This document shows, piece after piece, positions 29,451-38,857 of a DNA stretch of 64,000 bases. A program made the translations under genes and the position numbers. Each line of letters begins with the position of its first letter. The first letter of the stretch is position 1. Below the pieces are notes generated by a model. That model saw nothing but the letters and a program-made list of their open reading frames with translations. It was not told the DNA's origin and did not search any database. The stretch comes from Cohnella fermenti (GTDB lineage: Bacteria > Bacillota > Bacilli > Paenibacillales > Paenibacillaceae), in NCBI RefSeq assembly GCF_004801405.1, contig NZ_SSOB01000009.1, positions 124,001 through 188,000 on the forward strand, given 5' to 3'.

Positions 29451-30718
29451 GTTGATTTCTCCTCGTAAGCCAATTCGTACAGCATCGCGGTCAGCACCCG
29501 AGCCCCGTCCGCGAGCAGCCCCGGCTCCGTGTATTCGCTCGGCGAATGGCTGATGCCCGCCTTGCTCGGCACGAAGATCATCGCCGCAGGACAGAGCGTC
29601 GGGAACAACTGCGCGTCGTGCCCCGCTCCGCTCACCATCTTCCGATAAGGCAGCACAAGCTCCTGGCAGATTCGCTCGGTGCTGCGGGTGAGCGCGTGGC
29701 TCATCGGCACCGGCTTCGTCGCCAGCCACGGCGTAATCCGGTGCCGCAGCCTTCTGCGCAAGGCGATCCGCTCGATCTCGGACAGCGCCAGGTCGCAGAA
29801 GGCGTTCAGCTTCCATTCGTCCGAATGCCGGACGTCGACCGTGAACGCCACGCCGCCGGCGATAACGTTCGGCGTGTTCGGCGAGGCCTCGATTTTGCCG
29901 ACCGTCGCCACTAGCGGCTCTCCCCATTGCGCCGCGAGCGCCTCCAGCCGGAAGATCACTTCGGCCGCCCCGGCCAGCGCATCCTGGCGCATCGTCATCG
30001 GCGTCGTGCCGGCGTGGTTGGCCGCCCCTTCCAGGCTGATCGCGTATCGGCGCTGCCCGACGATCGTCTCGACGATTCCGATGCGCTTCTCCATCCGTTC
30101 GAGCACCATGCCTTGCTCGATGTGCAGCTCGACGAACGCGGCCAGATCGCTTCGGCGGGCATCCTCTTGCTCGCGGCCGCCGAAGCCGGAAGCAAGCATC
30201 GCCTCCCTTAAGGAGATGCCATCTTCATCCTTCAGCTCGGTTCCGTCCTGCCGCCAGTCGTACAAGCCCGCCGCATTGCCCGAGCCCCAATAGGCGATCG
30301 GGAAGCGGCTGCCTTCCTCCTCCGCGAAGGAGACGACCTCGATCGGCCGGATCGGATCGCCGTACTTCTTCTTTAAATAAGAGACTGCGACGAGCCCCGC
30401 GACGATGCCGTATGCGCCGTCGTACTTGCCGGCGTTGCGCACCGTATCCACGTGGGAGCCGGTCAGAACGACCGGAGCGTCGGGATCGCGACCGGCCAGC
30501 CGGCCGTACAGATTGCCTGCGGCATCGAACCGGGGCGCAAGCCCCGCAGCCTGCATCGTCGACGACAGGTAGCGCTGAGCCTCCAGCCACGACGGGGAAT
30601 AGAGCAGGCGCGTAACTCCTTCCTCCGGATTCGTTCCGTCGGAGTAAGCAGCCAGTTCATCCAGCAGACGGGTCAATTCGTGAGCCGTCTCGTTCGGTTC
30701 GGGCAAATTCGGTATCAT
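29447..30718 (-). CDS. pucF: Allantoate amidohydrolase (M20 family)
   Basis: A zinc- or manganese-dependent M20 hydrolase, 423 residues, that cleaves allantoate to ureidoglycine, ammonia and CO2. Metal ligands are visible in TGSHVDTVRNAGKYDGAYG (about residue 84) and in SFAEEEGSRF. The dimerisation domain contains GAANHAGTTPM, the substrate-side motif of the Zn-amidase group. N-carbamoyl-amino-acid hydrolases look similar, but the position between allantoinase and PucG decides. GGGGAGG is 8 nt before the ATG. Confidence 0.9.
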   Translation of the reverse strand: MIPNLPEPNETAHELTRLLDELAAYSDGTNPEEGVTRLLYSPSWLEAQRYLSSTMQAAGLAPRFDAAGNLYGRLAGRDPDAPVVLTGSHVDTVRNAGKYDGAYGIVAGLVAVSYLKKKYGDPIRPIEVVSFAEEEGSRFPIAYWGSGNAAGLYDWRQDGTELKDEDGISLREAMLASGFGGREQEDARRSDLAAFVELHIEQGMVLERMEKRIGIVETIVGQRRYAISLEGAANHAGTTPMTMRQDALAGAAEVIFRLEALAAQWGEPLVATVGKIEASPNTPNVIAGGVAFTVDVRHSDEWKLNAFCDLALSEIERIALRRRLRHRITPWLATKPVPMSHALTRSTERICQELVLPYRKMVSGAGHDAQLFPTLCPAAMIFVPSKAGISHSPSEYTEPGLLADGARVLTAMLYELAYEEKST

Positions 30719-30723
30719 CCAGA

Positions 30724-32112
30724 TTACCTCCCCAGTGGATTAGGGCTCAGCGGAATGCCGTGACCCGGCAGCCTTACGCCCTCTTCGATCGAATAAACCT
30801 TGCAGCCCCTGACCCAGGTGGACGACACCCGGCAGGAGAACGTCCGGCCCGCGTACGGGCTGATCGGGTGCCGCTGAAGCAGATGCTCCTTCGTCAGCGT
30901 ATAGCCTGCGCCCGGATCGACGACGGCGAAGTCGGCGTCGAAGCCGACCGCGATCTCTCCCTTGCGCGGGTAGAGCCCGAACCGCTTCGCCGGCTGCGTC
31001 GACAGCAGCCGCGACAGAAGCGGCAGCGGCAGCCCGCGGCGGAAGTGCCCTTCCTCCAGCATGACCTCCACGCTGCTCTGCGCGCCGGCGATGCCGCCCC
31101 AGGCTTGCATAAACGTCCGGCCCTCCAGCGACTTCAGCTCCTCCGGGCTCGGCGAATGGTCCGAGCCGATCACATCCAGCTTGCCCTCCGCGAGCTGCTT
31201 CCACATGCGCTCGATCCGCTCTTCGTCCCGGAGCGGCGGCGCGCACTTCGCGATCGGCCCCAGCCGGACGAGATCCTCCTCCGACAGGGCGAGATAATGC
31301 GGGCACGTCTCCACGGTGACGTCGACGCCCTCCCGCTTCGCCATGTCGATCAGCTCGACGCCTTCCGGGCTGCTGATGTGGACGAAGTGCAGCCGGCAGC
31401 CGGTCGTCTTCGCGAACAGCAGCGCGCGGCCGACCGCCTCCAGCTCCGCGACGATCGGCCGGGTCGCGGCGAAGTCGCGCGGCCCGGTCCGGCCTGCGGC
31501 GGCGGCTTCGTCCGCCAGCCGGGAAGTGATCGCATCGCTCTCCGCATGAAGAGCGAGAAGCCCGCCGAACGAGGCGATTGCCTTCATGCCTTCGAGCAGC
31601 GTCACGTCGTCCACCTCGCGGAACCGCTCCTCCCCGTCCCCGCCGGGGTTCGACAGGAACGCCTTGAAGGCGGCGACGCCTTCCCGCCCCAGCGCCTCGA
31701 GCTCGCCGACGTTGCCGGGAACAAGCCCGCCCCAGAACGCGTAATCGACGGCGGAAGCTCCCTGTGCCAGCGCCTCCTTCAGCCGCAGCGCCGGAACGTT
31801 CACGGTGGGGGGCAAGCCGTTCAGCGGCATGTCGATGTAGGTCGTCACGCCCCCTGCGGCCAGCGCCGCCGAGCCGGTGGCGAAGCCCTCCCAATGCCCC
31901 ATGTTCGGCTCGTTCAGATGAACGTGGGTGTCGACCATCCCCGGAAGCACCCACTTCCCGTCCGCGCGAACGACCGTCGTTCCTTCGCCCGCTGCGAGAT
32001 CGGTCCCGAGCGCGGCGATTCGGCCGTCCTTCACGCCGATGTCAAGCTGCGCCTCGCGATCCGGGAGAACAACGAGACCGCCCTTCAACAATAGATCGAA
32101 CGTGCCGCTCAT
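30724..32112 (-). CDS. pucH: Allantoinase
   Basis: A binuclear zinc amidohydrolase, 462 residues, that opens the allantoin ring to allantoate. Ligands: VDTHVHLNEP (about residue 58), the lysine that becomes carboxylated in AAFKAFLSN, HAESD, HISSPEG, and the aspartate of GSDHSP. The ATG at 32112 follows GGGGAATCGG. The frame continues to 32223 without support. It lies 5 bp from pucF and 11 bp from pucM. Confidence 0.94.
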   Translation of the reverse strand: MSGTFDLLLKGGLVVLPDREAQLDIGVKDGRIAALGTDLAAGEGTTVVRADGKWVLPGMVDTHVHLNEPNMGHWEGFATGSAALAAGGVTTYIDMPLNGLPPTVNVPALRLKEALAQGASAVDYAFWGGLVPGNVGELEALGREGVAAFKAFLSNPGGDGEERFREVDDVTLLEGMKAIASFGGLLALHAESDAITSRLADEAAAAGRTGPRDFAATRPIVAELEAVGRALLFAKTTGCRLHFVHISSPEGVELIDMAKREGVDVTVETCPHYLALSEEDLVRLGPIAKCAPPLRDEERIERMWKQLAEGKLDVIGSDHSPSPEELKSLEGRTFMQAWGGIAGAQSSVEVMLEEGHFRRGLPLPLLSRLLSTQPAKRFGLYPRKGEIAVGFDADFAVVDPGAGYTLTKEHLLQRHPISPYAGRTFSCRVSSTWVRGCKVYSIEEGVRLPGHGIPLSPNPLGR

Positions 32113-32123
32113 TCCGATTCCCC

Positions 32124-32474
32124 CTAGCTGCCGCGATAAGTGCTGTAGCCGCCCGGCGCGACCAGCAGCGGCACATGGTAATGAGAAGAAGGGTCCGCCA
32201 GACGGAAGCGGACCGGAACCCATTCCAGGAAGGCGGCATGGGCGCCTCCGCGGAAGTACTCGCCGACGTCGAACAGCAGCTCGTACGTTCCGGCAGCCAT
32301 CTCCTCTCCCGACAGCAGCGGATGATTCATCCGCCCGTCTTCGTTCGTGAAGCCTTCGGACAGCAGCTCCCTCCCGCCGCCCGATTCTCCGAGCCGCCAG
32401 AGCTGGATTCTCATCCCGGCCGCCGGCGTCCCCATCGCTGTATCGAGCACGTGCGTCGTCAATTTGCCTCCCAT
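32124..32474 (-). CDS. pucM: 5-hydroxyisourate hydrolase (transthyretin-like)
   Basis: A 116-residue transthyretin-related enzyme that hydrolyses 5-hydroxyisourate to OHCU. Active-site positions are His in [11 protein letters not shown] (residue 8), Arg in PVRFRL, His in YHVPLL and the C-terminal tetrapeptide YRGS. Length and ends are typical. It is separated from pucL by 209 bp carrying a 15-bp tandem repeat. Confidence 0.96.
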   Translation of the reverse strand: MGGKLTTHVLDTAMGTPAAGMRIQLWRLGESGGGRELLSEGFTNEDGRMNHPLLSGEEMAAGTYELLFDVGEYFRGGAHAAFLEWVPVRFRLADPSSHYHVPLLVAPGGYSTYRGS

Positions 32475-32550
32475 GGTCCCGCCTCCGCCTTTGTTGCGAC
32501 TTTTTTTGAAGCGTACAGCTCTTGCCGATTGTTGCCTGTGTTATGTTAAT

Positions 32551-32632
32551 CCGTGTTGTCCTTGCTCGTGTTGCCCTTGCCAGCGTTGTCCTTGCCTGTG
32601 CTGCCCTTGCCCGTGCTGCCCTTGCCCGTGTC
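32551..32632. repeat. 15-bp tandem repeat between pucM and pucL
   Basis: About five copies of a CGTGYTGYCCTTGCC unit in head-to-tail order. It lies in a non-coding spacer inside the operon. Copies differ at one to three positions. Confidence 0.85.
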
Positions 32633-32683
32633 GATGATTGCTCGCGCTCTCCTTGCTTATGCGACCCTCGCCCATATCGGCCG

Positions 32684-33193
32684 TTACTCCAGCAGATCGT
32701 CCAGTCGGAACCGCGTAATCCGCCCGATCTGGCGAAGCGCCTCTTCCTTCTCTTCCGGAATGCCGCTATCGATCCGCGTCTTCATCGCCTCAAGAATATC
32801 GTCCTTGCTTCGCCCGCGCACGGCGAGAATGAAGGGGAAGCCGAACCTCTCCACGTAGTTGCGATTCAGCGTCGACAATATCTCGTATTCCTCCGGGGAC
32901 AGCCGGTCGAGACCGGCCCCCTGCTGCTCCGATGCAGAGTAGTCCGTCACCTTGAGCCGGGTCCCGAGATCCGGATGCGCCCTCAGGAATGCAATGACGC
33001 TCTCTGCCGGCGAGCCCGTCACGACCTGCATCATGCTCTCGTGAAGCTCCGCGACCGATCCGAACGGCCTCTTCTCCCAGGCGCTCTCCGCCACCCACGC
33101 GGAATGCTCGAAGATGCCCCCCAGCGCAGCGACGAATTCGGAGCGCTCCATCCGGTTGACGGCTTCCAGCTTCAGCTTCGCCGGCCCCGTCAT
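32684..33193 (-). CDS. pucL: OHCU decarboxylase (stand-alone PucL N-terminal domain)
   Basis: A 169-residue 2-oxo-4-hydroxy-4-carboxy-5-ureidoimidazoline decarboxylase that yields S-allantoin. Motifs: FVAALGGIFEHSAWVAE, FLRAHPDLG (catalytic His) and the closing FPFILAVRGRSKDDIL. In B. subtilis PucL this domain is fused to urate oxidase. Here the uricase half is absent. The ATG at 33193 overlaps the guanine deaminase stop (ATGA). Confidence 0.93.
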   Translation of the reverse strand: MTGPAKLKLEAVNRMERSEFVAALGGIFEHSAWVAESAWEKRPFGSVAELHESMMQVVTGSPAESVIAFLRAHPDLGTRLKVTDYSASEQQGAGLDRLSPEEYEILSTLNRNYVERFGFPFILAVRGRSKDDILEAMKTRIDSGIPEEKEEALRQIGRITRFRLDDLLE

Positions 33194-33678
33194 TGCCAGT
33201 AGCCCTCGTGAACCGCCACGACCTCGTCCTCGATCTCCGGGAACGGCCCGATGACGACGATCGACTTGCGTCCGGCCGCGAATACCTCGGTGCACGGAAG
33301 GTCGAGCGTCGGGTTCTGCTCGTCGTCGCCGGTCAGCTCCGCCAGCCGCTTCTCCGTGATGCCGAAGACGACCCGGCCGACATTGCCCCAATAGATGGAG
33401 CCCGCGCACATCGCGCACGGCTCCGCCGTCGTATAGAGCGTGCAGCCCCACAGCTCATGCTTGGAGTAGCGCTTCGACACGGCTTCCATCAGCGTCGTCT
33501 CGGCGTGGCCGGTGCAGTTGCGCTCGGTAATCTCGATGTTGCCCTGCTCCCACAGAACGCGCCCCTGCGGGTCGACGAGAATGCAGCCGAACGGCGTGTT
33601 GCCGGCTTCTCTTGCCCTGCGGGACACCTCCACGGCTCGGCGCAAGTAGGCGACATGGTGTTCTTTATCTGCAATCAT
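33190..33678 (-). CDS. guaD: Guanine deaminase (cytidine-deaminase fold)
   Basis: A 162-residue zinc deaminase that turns guanine into xanthine for the dehydrogenase encoded next door. The zinc motifs are TGHAETTLME (His and catalytic Glu) and AEPCAMCAGSIYWG (two Cys). It is close in length to B. subtilis GuaD (156). GGAGGAC precedes the ATG. It overlaps pucE by 14 bp and pucL by 4 bp, so the three are tightly coupled. tRNA-adenosine deaminase is the main alternative in this fold, but the context is against it. Confidence 0.92.
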   Translation of the reverse strand: MIADKEHHVAYLRRAVEVSRRAREAGNTPFGCILVDPQGRVLWEQGNIEITERNCTGHAETTLMEAVSKRYSKHELWGCTLYTTAEPCAMCAGSIYWGNVGRVVFGITEKRLAELTGDDEQNPTLDLPCTEVFAAGRKSIVVIGPFPEIEDEVVAVHEGYWQ

Positions 33679-34180
33679 TGGATTGTCCTCCTGTCTCTAT
33701 CGCTCGCGCTATCGATCGAAGAATTCCGCCATACCCGGTGCATCGGCACAGATTGCCGGACATGGCTTCCTCGATCTCTTCCATCGTCGGATTCGGGTTG
33801 TGCTCCAGCATGGCCGTCACGGAGACGATCATGCCCGGCGTGCAATAGCCGCATTGGTAGCCCCCCTCCTCCAGAAAACACTGCTGAACGGGATGAAGCT
33901 CCGCTTCGCTCGCCAGCCCTTCGATCGTCGTAATTCTGGAGCCGGACACCTGGTAGGCCATCGTCAGACACGAATTGATCGGCTTGCCGTCGACCATCAC
34001 CATACACGCGCCGCAGCGCCCGATCTCGCAGGAGCGCTTCGTTCCCGTGAGCCCCAGCTCCTCCCGGAGCACCGTGAGCAGCCGCGCCGAGGGGGCAACG
34101 TCAAGGGATACCGGCCGACCGTTCACCTCGCATTCGAGCCTCGCGCCCGCCGTCCGTTCCGTCCATGTGTTGTCTATCAT
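33665..34180 (-). CDS. pucE: Xanthine dehydrogenase iron-sulfur subunit
   Basis: A 171-residue subunit with two [2Fe-2S] clusters: a plant-type ferredoxin cluster (CEIGRCGACMVMVDG, then SCLT) and the helical four-Cys cluster (QCGYCTPGMI; SGNLCRCTGYGGI). It passes electrons from the molybdenum centre to FAD. The ATG at 34180 overlaps the stop of the molybdenum subunit by 4 bp. Confidence 0.94.
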   Translation of the reverse strand: MIDNTWTERTAGARLECEVNGRPVSLDVAPSARLLTVLREELGLTGTKRSCEIGRCGACMVMVDGKPINSCLTMAYQVSGSRITTIEGLASEAELHPVQQCFLEEGGYQCGYCTPGMIVSVTAMLEHNPNPTMEEIEEAMSGNLCRCTGYGGILRSIARAIETGGQSNDCR

Positions 34181-36465
34181 CTCGTTGGCACCGCCTCTTG
34201 AAGGTAGTAGGGACGCTTCTGCAGCTCGGCGGGATCGACGGGCAGCCGGGCAATCCGCACGCCCGTGGCGTTCCAGATCGCCTGCGCAATCGCCGGAGCC
34301 AGCGTGACCGAGCCGATCTCGCCGATGCCGCGGGGGCCGTACGGATCTCCCTCCGGGACGTCCTCGATCGCTTCGACCGTCATGCTCTTGCTCTGGTCGA
34401 CGATCGTCGGAATCAGATAGGAGTCCAGGTTGTGGAAAAGATAGCGACCATCCTTCATCGCGGCGTCCTCCGTCAGCGCGAAGCCGAGCGCCATGCCGCT
34501 CGCCCCTTCGATCTGGCCGAGATACCCTTGCGGATTCGCCACCGGTCCTCCGGCAACCGCATGGTACTGGTCGAGCAGCCGCACCCGTCCGGTCAGCTCG
34601 TTCACTTCGACCTTCACCGTCGTTCCGGCCTGAACGAACAGGAAACGGTTCGCGAAGTCCCCGTTCGGCGACTCCGGGAACGACGCGGACGTCACGCACT
34701 CGATCGTCCGCCCGTTCGCCTGCTCGGCCGCCGCCAGAGCTGCGTAGGGGACGACAAGCGCGCCTCCCTCGTCCAAGATGCCGCCCCTCCCGAGAGAGAG
34801 AGCCTCCGCCCTTCGCCCGGTCATCCGCGATGCGGCCTCGGCGAGCCGCGCCTTGAATTCCGGCATCAGCCGCCCAAGCGCCAGCCACATCATCGTTGTC
34901 GTTCGCGCCGCCGTGCTCGAGCCGCTCTCGGGCACCCGGTCGGTGTCGCCGATCACCATCCGGAAGTCCCCTTCGAACAGGCCGAACCGCTCGATCAGCA
35001 TCAGCTCCAGCGAGGCAAGCAGCCCTTGCCCGAACTCCTCGTAACTGAACGCGACCTCCAGCTTGCCGTCCGGCGCGAGCGAGAGGCGGCAGCCCCCGGG
35101 GTCCGGAATGCCTTTGCCAAGGCCGGTGCCCATCATCGCGACGGCTGAGCCGTAGCCGATCTTGAGCCACGGTGCGGCGGGGGCTCCCGCGCCAGGCCGC
35201 TCCGCCTCTTCCCGCTTCAACGGAGAGGCGCCTGCCGCCTCCCATACCTGTCTGGCCCCGTCCGTCGGCACGATCATCTGCCCGTAGGCGCCCGGATCGT
35301 TCATCTGCCGAAGATTGATCCTCCGCAGTTGCCACGGGTCGATGCCGGACAGCTCCGCCAGGCGATCCATCTGCCCTTCGAGCGCGAACACCGCCTGATT
35401 CGCGCCGAAGCCGCGGAATTCGCCCGACACCCCGTTGTTCGTGAAGGCGGACACGCCTTCGATCTCGATATTCTCGTACACGTAGCAGCCGAGGCTGTTC
35501 TCCAGCGCGTTCGTGAGCACCTCGCCGCCGAGCGTCGCGTAGGCGCCGGTGTCGGCCAGAACCGAGACCTGATGGGCGAGAATTCGCCCCTTCGCATCGA
35601 TTCCCGTCTTCATCCGGATCGTCATCGGATGGCGTTTGATGCCGGCGCGAACCGATTCCGTCCGGGAGTTGTGAATGCGTACCGGCCGCCCCGTCCGGCA
35701 CGCAAGCAGCGCTCCGTACGGCTGCACGTTCAGCTCGTCCTTCCCGCCGAACGAGCCGCCGATCGGACTCGAGAGCACCCGGATTCGCTCCTCCGGAATG
35801 CCGAGGATGTCCGCAAGCTGTTCGCGATCCTTGCGCCCGTGCTGCGTCGGGGAGAAGACGGTCAAGCGGCCGTCCGGCCCCGGAACGAACAGCCCTCCTT
35901 CGGTCTCCATGTATGTGTGCATCTGCCGGGAGGTCCGGTACGTCTCTTCCGCTATGCACACGCACCTATCGAACGCCGACCTAGCGTCGCCCTTCCCGTA
36001 GCGGATGCGCTTCAGCACGTTCCCGTCCGGGTGGAGCTTCCGGCAGTCCGGCTTCAGCGCCGCTTCGGGACTGGCGATCGTCTCGTACACTTCATAGTCG
36101 ACCTCGATCAGCCGAAGCGCTTCCCTGGCCGCCGCCTCCGTCTCCGCGGCCACGGCGGCGACCGCGTCGCCGATGTAACGGACGACGTCCTCGCACAGCA
36201 CCGGCTGGTCCCGGACAACGATTCCGAAGCGGTTAAGCCCCGGCACGTCGGCGTGCGTCAGCACGGCGCGGACACCCGGAACGGCCTTGGCCGCCGCCGT
36301 GTCGATGCGCTTGATCCGGGCGAACGGATGGACGCTGCGGAGAACGAGTCCGATCAGCTCGCCGTCTGCGGCCATGTCGGTCAGATACGCCAGCTCGCCC
36401 GTCACCTTGCCCCTGCCGTCCGGCCTCGTCCGCCAACGGCTTCCGGCCGACATTCGATTCAACAT
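34177..36465 (-). CDS. pucD: Xanthine dehydrogenase molybdenum-binding subunit, copy 1
   Basis: A 762-residue molybdopterin subunit of the xanthine oxidase family. Signs are the start GKVTGELAYLTDMA, METEGGLFVP, SSPIGGSFGGKDE (molybdopterin contact), FRGFGANQAVFA (substrate-side), and the catalytic glutamate in GPRGIGEIGSV. The ATG at 36465 is 6 nt after GGAGGG. It is strongly similar to the gene that follows at 36513 and probably arose by tandem duplication. Either copy may be the true PucD. Confidence 0.9.
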   Translation of the reverse strand: MLNRMSAGSRWRTRPDGRGKVTGELAYLTDMAADGELIGLVLRSVHPFARIKRIDTAAAKAVPGVRAVLTHADVPGLNRFGIVVRDQPVLCEDVVRYIGDAVAAVAAETEAAAREALRLIEVDYEVYETIASPEAALKPDCRKLHPDGNVLKRIRYGKGDARSAFDRCVCIAEETYRTSRQMHTYMETEGGLFVPGPDGRLTVFSPTQHGRKDREQLADILGIPEERIRVLSSPIGGSFGGKDELNVQPYGALLACRTGRPVRIHNSRTESVRAGIKRHPMTIRMKTGIDAKGRILAHQVSVLADTGAYATLGGEVLTNALENSLGCYVYENIEIEGVSAFTNNGVSGEFRGFGANQAVFALEGQMDRLAELSGIDPWQLRRINLRQMNDPGAYGQMIVPTDGARQVWEAAGASPLKREEAERPGAGAPAAPWLKIGYGSAVAMMGTGLGKGIPDPGGCRLSLAPDGKLEVAFSYEEFGQGLLASLELMLIERFGLFEGDFRMVIGDTDRVPESGSSTAARTTTMMWLALGRLMPEFKARLAEAASRMTGRRAEALSLGRGGILDEGGALVVPYAALAAAEQANGRTIECVTSASFPESPNGDFANRFLFVQAGTTVKVEVNELTGRVRLLDQYHAVAGGPVANPQGYLGQIEGASGMALGFALTEDAAMKDGRYLFHNLDSYLIPTIVDQSKSMTVEAIEDVPEGDPYGPRGIGEIGSVTLAPAIAQAIWNATGVRIARLPVDPAELQKRPYYLQEAVPTR

Positions 36466-36512
36466 CCCGTTCCCTCCTTCATCCTGTCGTCCGGCTCTGT
36501 CGTTCGGATCGG

Positions 36513-38852
36513 TCAGCCGAAGCCGACTCGCTCCTGAAGAAGCTGCGGATCGACCGGCAGCTTCGCCACCCTCTTGCCGACGGCCTCGAAGATCGCCTGC
36601 GCGATCGCGGGAGCGAGGCCGACCGAGCCCAGCTCGCCGATCCCCCGCGGCCCGTGCTCGTCGCCTTCCGGCAGCTCCTCGATCGGAAGCACCTCGCATG
36701 CGCCCCTAAGCTCCGCGATTGTCGGAACGAGGTACGTATCCAGGTTCCGGGTCAGGTACACGCCCCTATCCATGACGGCATCCTCCGTAATCGTGAAGCC
36801 GAGCGCCATGCCGCTGCCGCCTTCGATCTGGCCGAGGTAGCCCTGCGGGTTCACGACCGGCCCGGCGGCGACGGCGTGGAATTGATCGAGCAGCCGGACC
36901 CGGCCCGTCAGCGTGTTGACCTCGGCTTTGACCGCGACCGAGGAATACGAATACATGAAGTGGGAGCCGACCCGATCGACGGGGGACGTCGGATAGAAGA
37001 AGCTCGTCTCGGCGGCGATCTCTTCCTCCGCCCGGCTTGCCAGCTCGGCGTAAGTCAGCAGCAGCTCCCCGGTCCCGGCGTCGCGCACCCCTCCGGCCAA
37101 CGGCTTCACGCTCTCGGCCGGGCGGCCGAGCAGGCGGGCCGCTTCGGCTCGCAGCTTGCCCTTGAAGGGCGCCCGCAGCCGCCGCAGCGATTGCCACATC
37201 ATGCTTGTCGAGCGGGAAGCGGTGCTCGAGCCGCTGTTCGGCACGACGTCGGAATCGCCGATAACGATGCGCAGATCGTCCGCCGCGAAGCCGTACTGCT
37301 CGATAAGCATCTGCTCGAGCGAGGCGATCAGCCCTTGGCCGAACTCCTCGTAGCCGAAGACGGCTTCGATTCTCCCGTCCTGCGCGAGGCGGAGGCGCCC
37401 GCCCGCCGGATCGGGAATGCCGACGCCGAGCCCGGCGCCGTGCATAACGAAGGCGGCGCCGTAGCCGGTCTTGATCCAGGGCGGCGGCTCGACCGCAGCC
37501 GGCCCTCCCCCTGTCGAAGTTGCGTCCGCCTCCTTCGCTCCTGCCCCGACCTCCGCTCGCCTGCCCGCATTGGCCGACCGCGCCCGTTCCCGCTCCCGCC
37601 ACAGTCGGCTCTCGCCGAGCGCTTCCCACACTTGGCGGACGCCGTCGGTCGCGGAGATCGGCTGGCCGAGCGGCCCCGGATCGTCCGGCTTGCGGAGATT
37701 GATCCTCCGCAGCTCCCACGGGTCCATGCCGAGCTTCTCCGCGAGACGGTCGAGCTGCCCTTCCATCGCGAACACCGCCTGGTTGCCTCCGAAGCCGCGG
37801 AACTCGCCCGACATGCCGTTGTTCGTGAACACGCAGACGCTCTTCACCTCCGCCGCGCCGAACCGGTACGGCCCAAGCGCGTGCTCGACGGAGAAGTTGA
37901 GCACTTCCGCGCTCAGCGTGGAGTAAGGCCCCGCGTCGGAGACGATGCTGACCCGGTGGGCGAGCAGCTTGCCGCCCGCGTCCGTCCCGGTCTTCATCCG
38001 AATCTTCATCGGATGGCGCTTCAGGCCGGCTCGCACCGACTCCCAGCGGGAGTTGTGCAGCTTCACCGGCTTGCCGGTCGCCAGCGCCAGCAGCGCCCCG
38101 TACGGCTGAACGTTCAGTTCGTCCTTGCCTCCGAAGGAGCCGCCGATCGGGCTGGAGACGACGCGGATGTCCGCCTCCGGCCGGTCGAGAATGCGGGCGA
38201 GCTGCATCCGGTCCATGAACGCGTGCTGGGTCGGCGAATAGACCGTCAGCCTGCCATTCCTCTCCGGAATGAACAGGCCGCCTTCGGTCTCCATGTACGT
38301 ATGCATCTGGCGCGGTGTCGCGTACGTCTCCTCGACGATATGGGCGCAGGCGGCGAAGCCCGCTTCCGGATCGCCGTGACGGTAATCGTTGCGATGCTGG
38401 ACATTCCCCTGCTCGTGAAGCTGAGGCGCCCCTTCGAGCAGCGCCGCCTCCGGATCGTCGACGATCGGCAGCGGCTCGTACTCGACCTCGATACGCTTCA
38501 GCGCCTCGGCCGCCTGCAGCGCCGTATCCGCCGCCACCGCGGCGATCGCATCGCCGATGAAGCGCACCCGGTCTTCGCAGAAGACGGGGTGGTCGGGGTG
38601 CGCAATGCCGAACCGGTTAAGCCCCGGCACGTCGGCGCAGGTGAGCACCGCCCGCACGCCCGGCATCGTCTTCGCCTTCTCCGTCGACACCGCAACGATT
38701 CTGGCGTGCGGATAAGAGCTTCTCAGCACCATGCCGTGAAGCATGCCGGGAGCCGCCATATCCGTCAGATAAGCCAACTCTCCCGTCACCTTCCCCGGTC
38801 CGTCCGGCCGGATGCGCCAACGCTCTCCGCTGGATTCGCGAGTAAGCAGCAT
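36513..38852 (-). CDS. Xanthine dehydrogenase molybdenum-binding subunit, copy 2
   Basis: A 779-residue paralogue of copy 1 with the same landmarks (GKVTGELAYLTDMA, SSPIGGSFGGKDEL, FRGFGGNQAVFA, GPRGIGELGSV with the catalytic Glu). It has a longer Ala-rich loop near residues 430-465. I start it at ATG 38852 after AAGGGGTGA. GTG 38861 is possible and would overlap the FAD-subunit stop. There are two large subunits but only one Fe-S and one FAD subunit nearby, so they either share partners or this copy acts on another heterocycle. Confidence 0.88.
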   Translation of the reverse strand: MLLTRESSGERWRIRPDGPGKVTGELAYLTDMAAPGMLHGMVLRSSYPHARIVAVSTEKAKTMPGVRAVLTCADVPGLNRFGIAHPDHPVFCEDRVRFIGDAIAAVAADTALQAAEALKRIEVEYEPLPIVDDPEAALLEGAPQLHEQGNVQHRNDYRHGDPEAGFAACAHIVEETYATPRQMHTYMETEGGLFIPERNGRLTVYSPTQHAFMDRMQLARILDRPEADIRVVSSPIGGSFGGKDELNVQPYGALLALATGKPVKLHNSRWESVRAGLKRHPMKIRMKTGTDAGGKLLAHRVSIVSDAGPYSTLSAEVLNFSVEHALGPYRFGAAEVKSVCVFTNNGMSGEFRGFGGNQAVFAMEGQLDRLAEKLGMDPWELRRINLRKPDDPGPLGQPISATDGVRQVWEALGESRLWRERERARSANAGRRAEVGAGAKEADATSTGGGPAAVEPPPWIKTGYGAAFVMHGAGLGVGIPDPAGGRLRLAQDGRIEAVFGYEEFGQGLIASLEQMLIEQYGFAADDLRIVIGDSDVVPNSGSSTASRSTSMMWQSLRRLRAPFKGKLRAEAARLLGRPAESVKPLAGGVRDAGTGELLLTYAELASRAEEEIAAETSFFYPTSPVDRVGSHFMYSYSSVAVKAEVNTLTGRVRLLDQFHAVAAGPVVNPQGYLGQIEGGSGMALGFTITEDAVMDRGVYLTRNLDTYLVPTIAELRGACEVLPIEELPEGDEHGPRGIGELGSVGLAPAIAQAIFEAVGKRVAKLPVDPQLLQERVGFG

Positions 38853-38857
38853 GTCGT

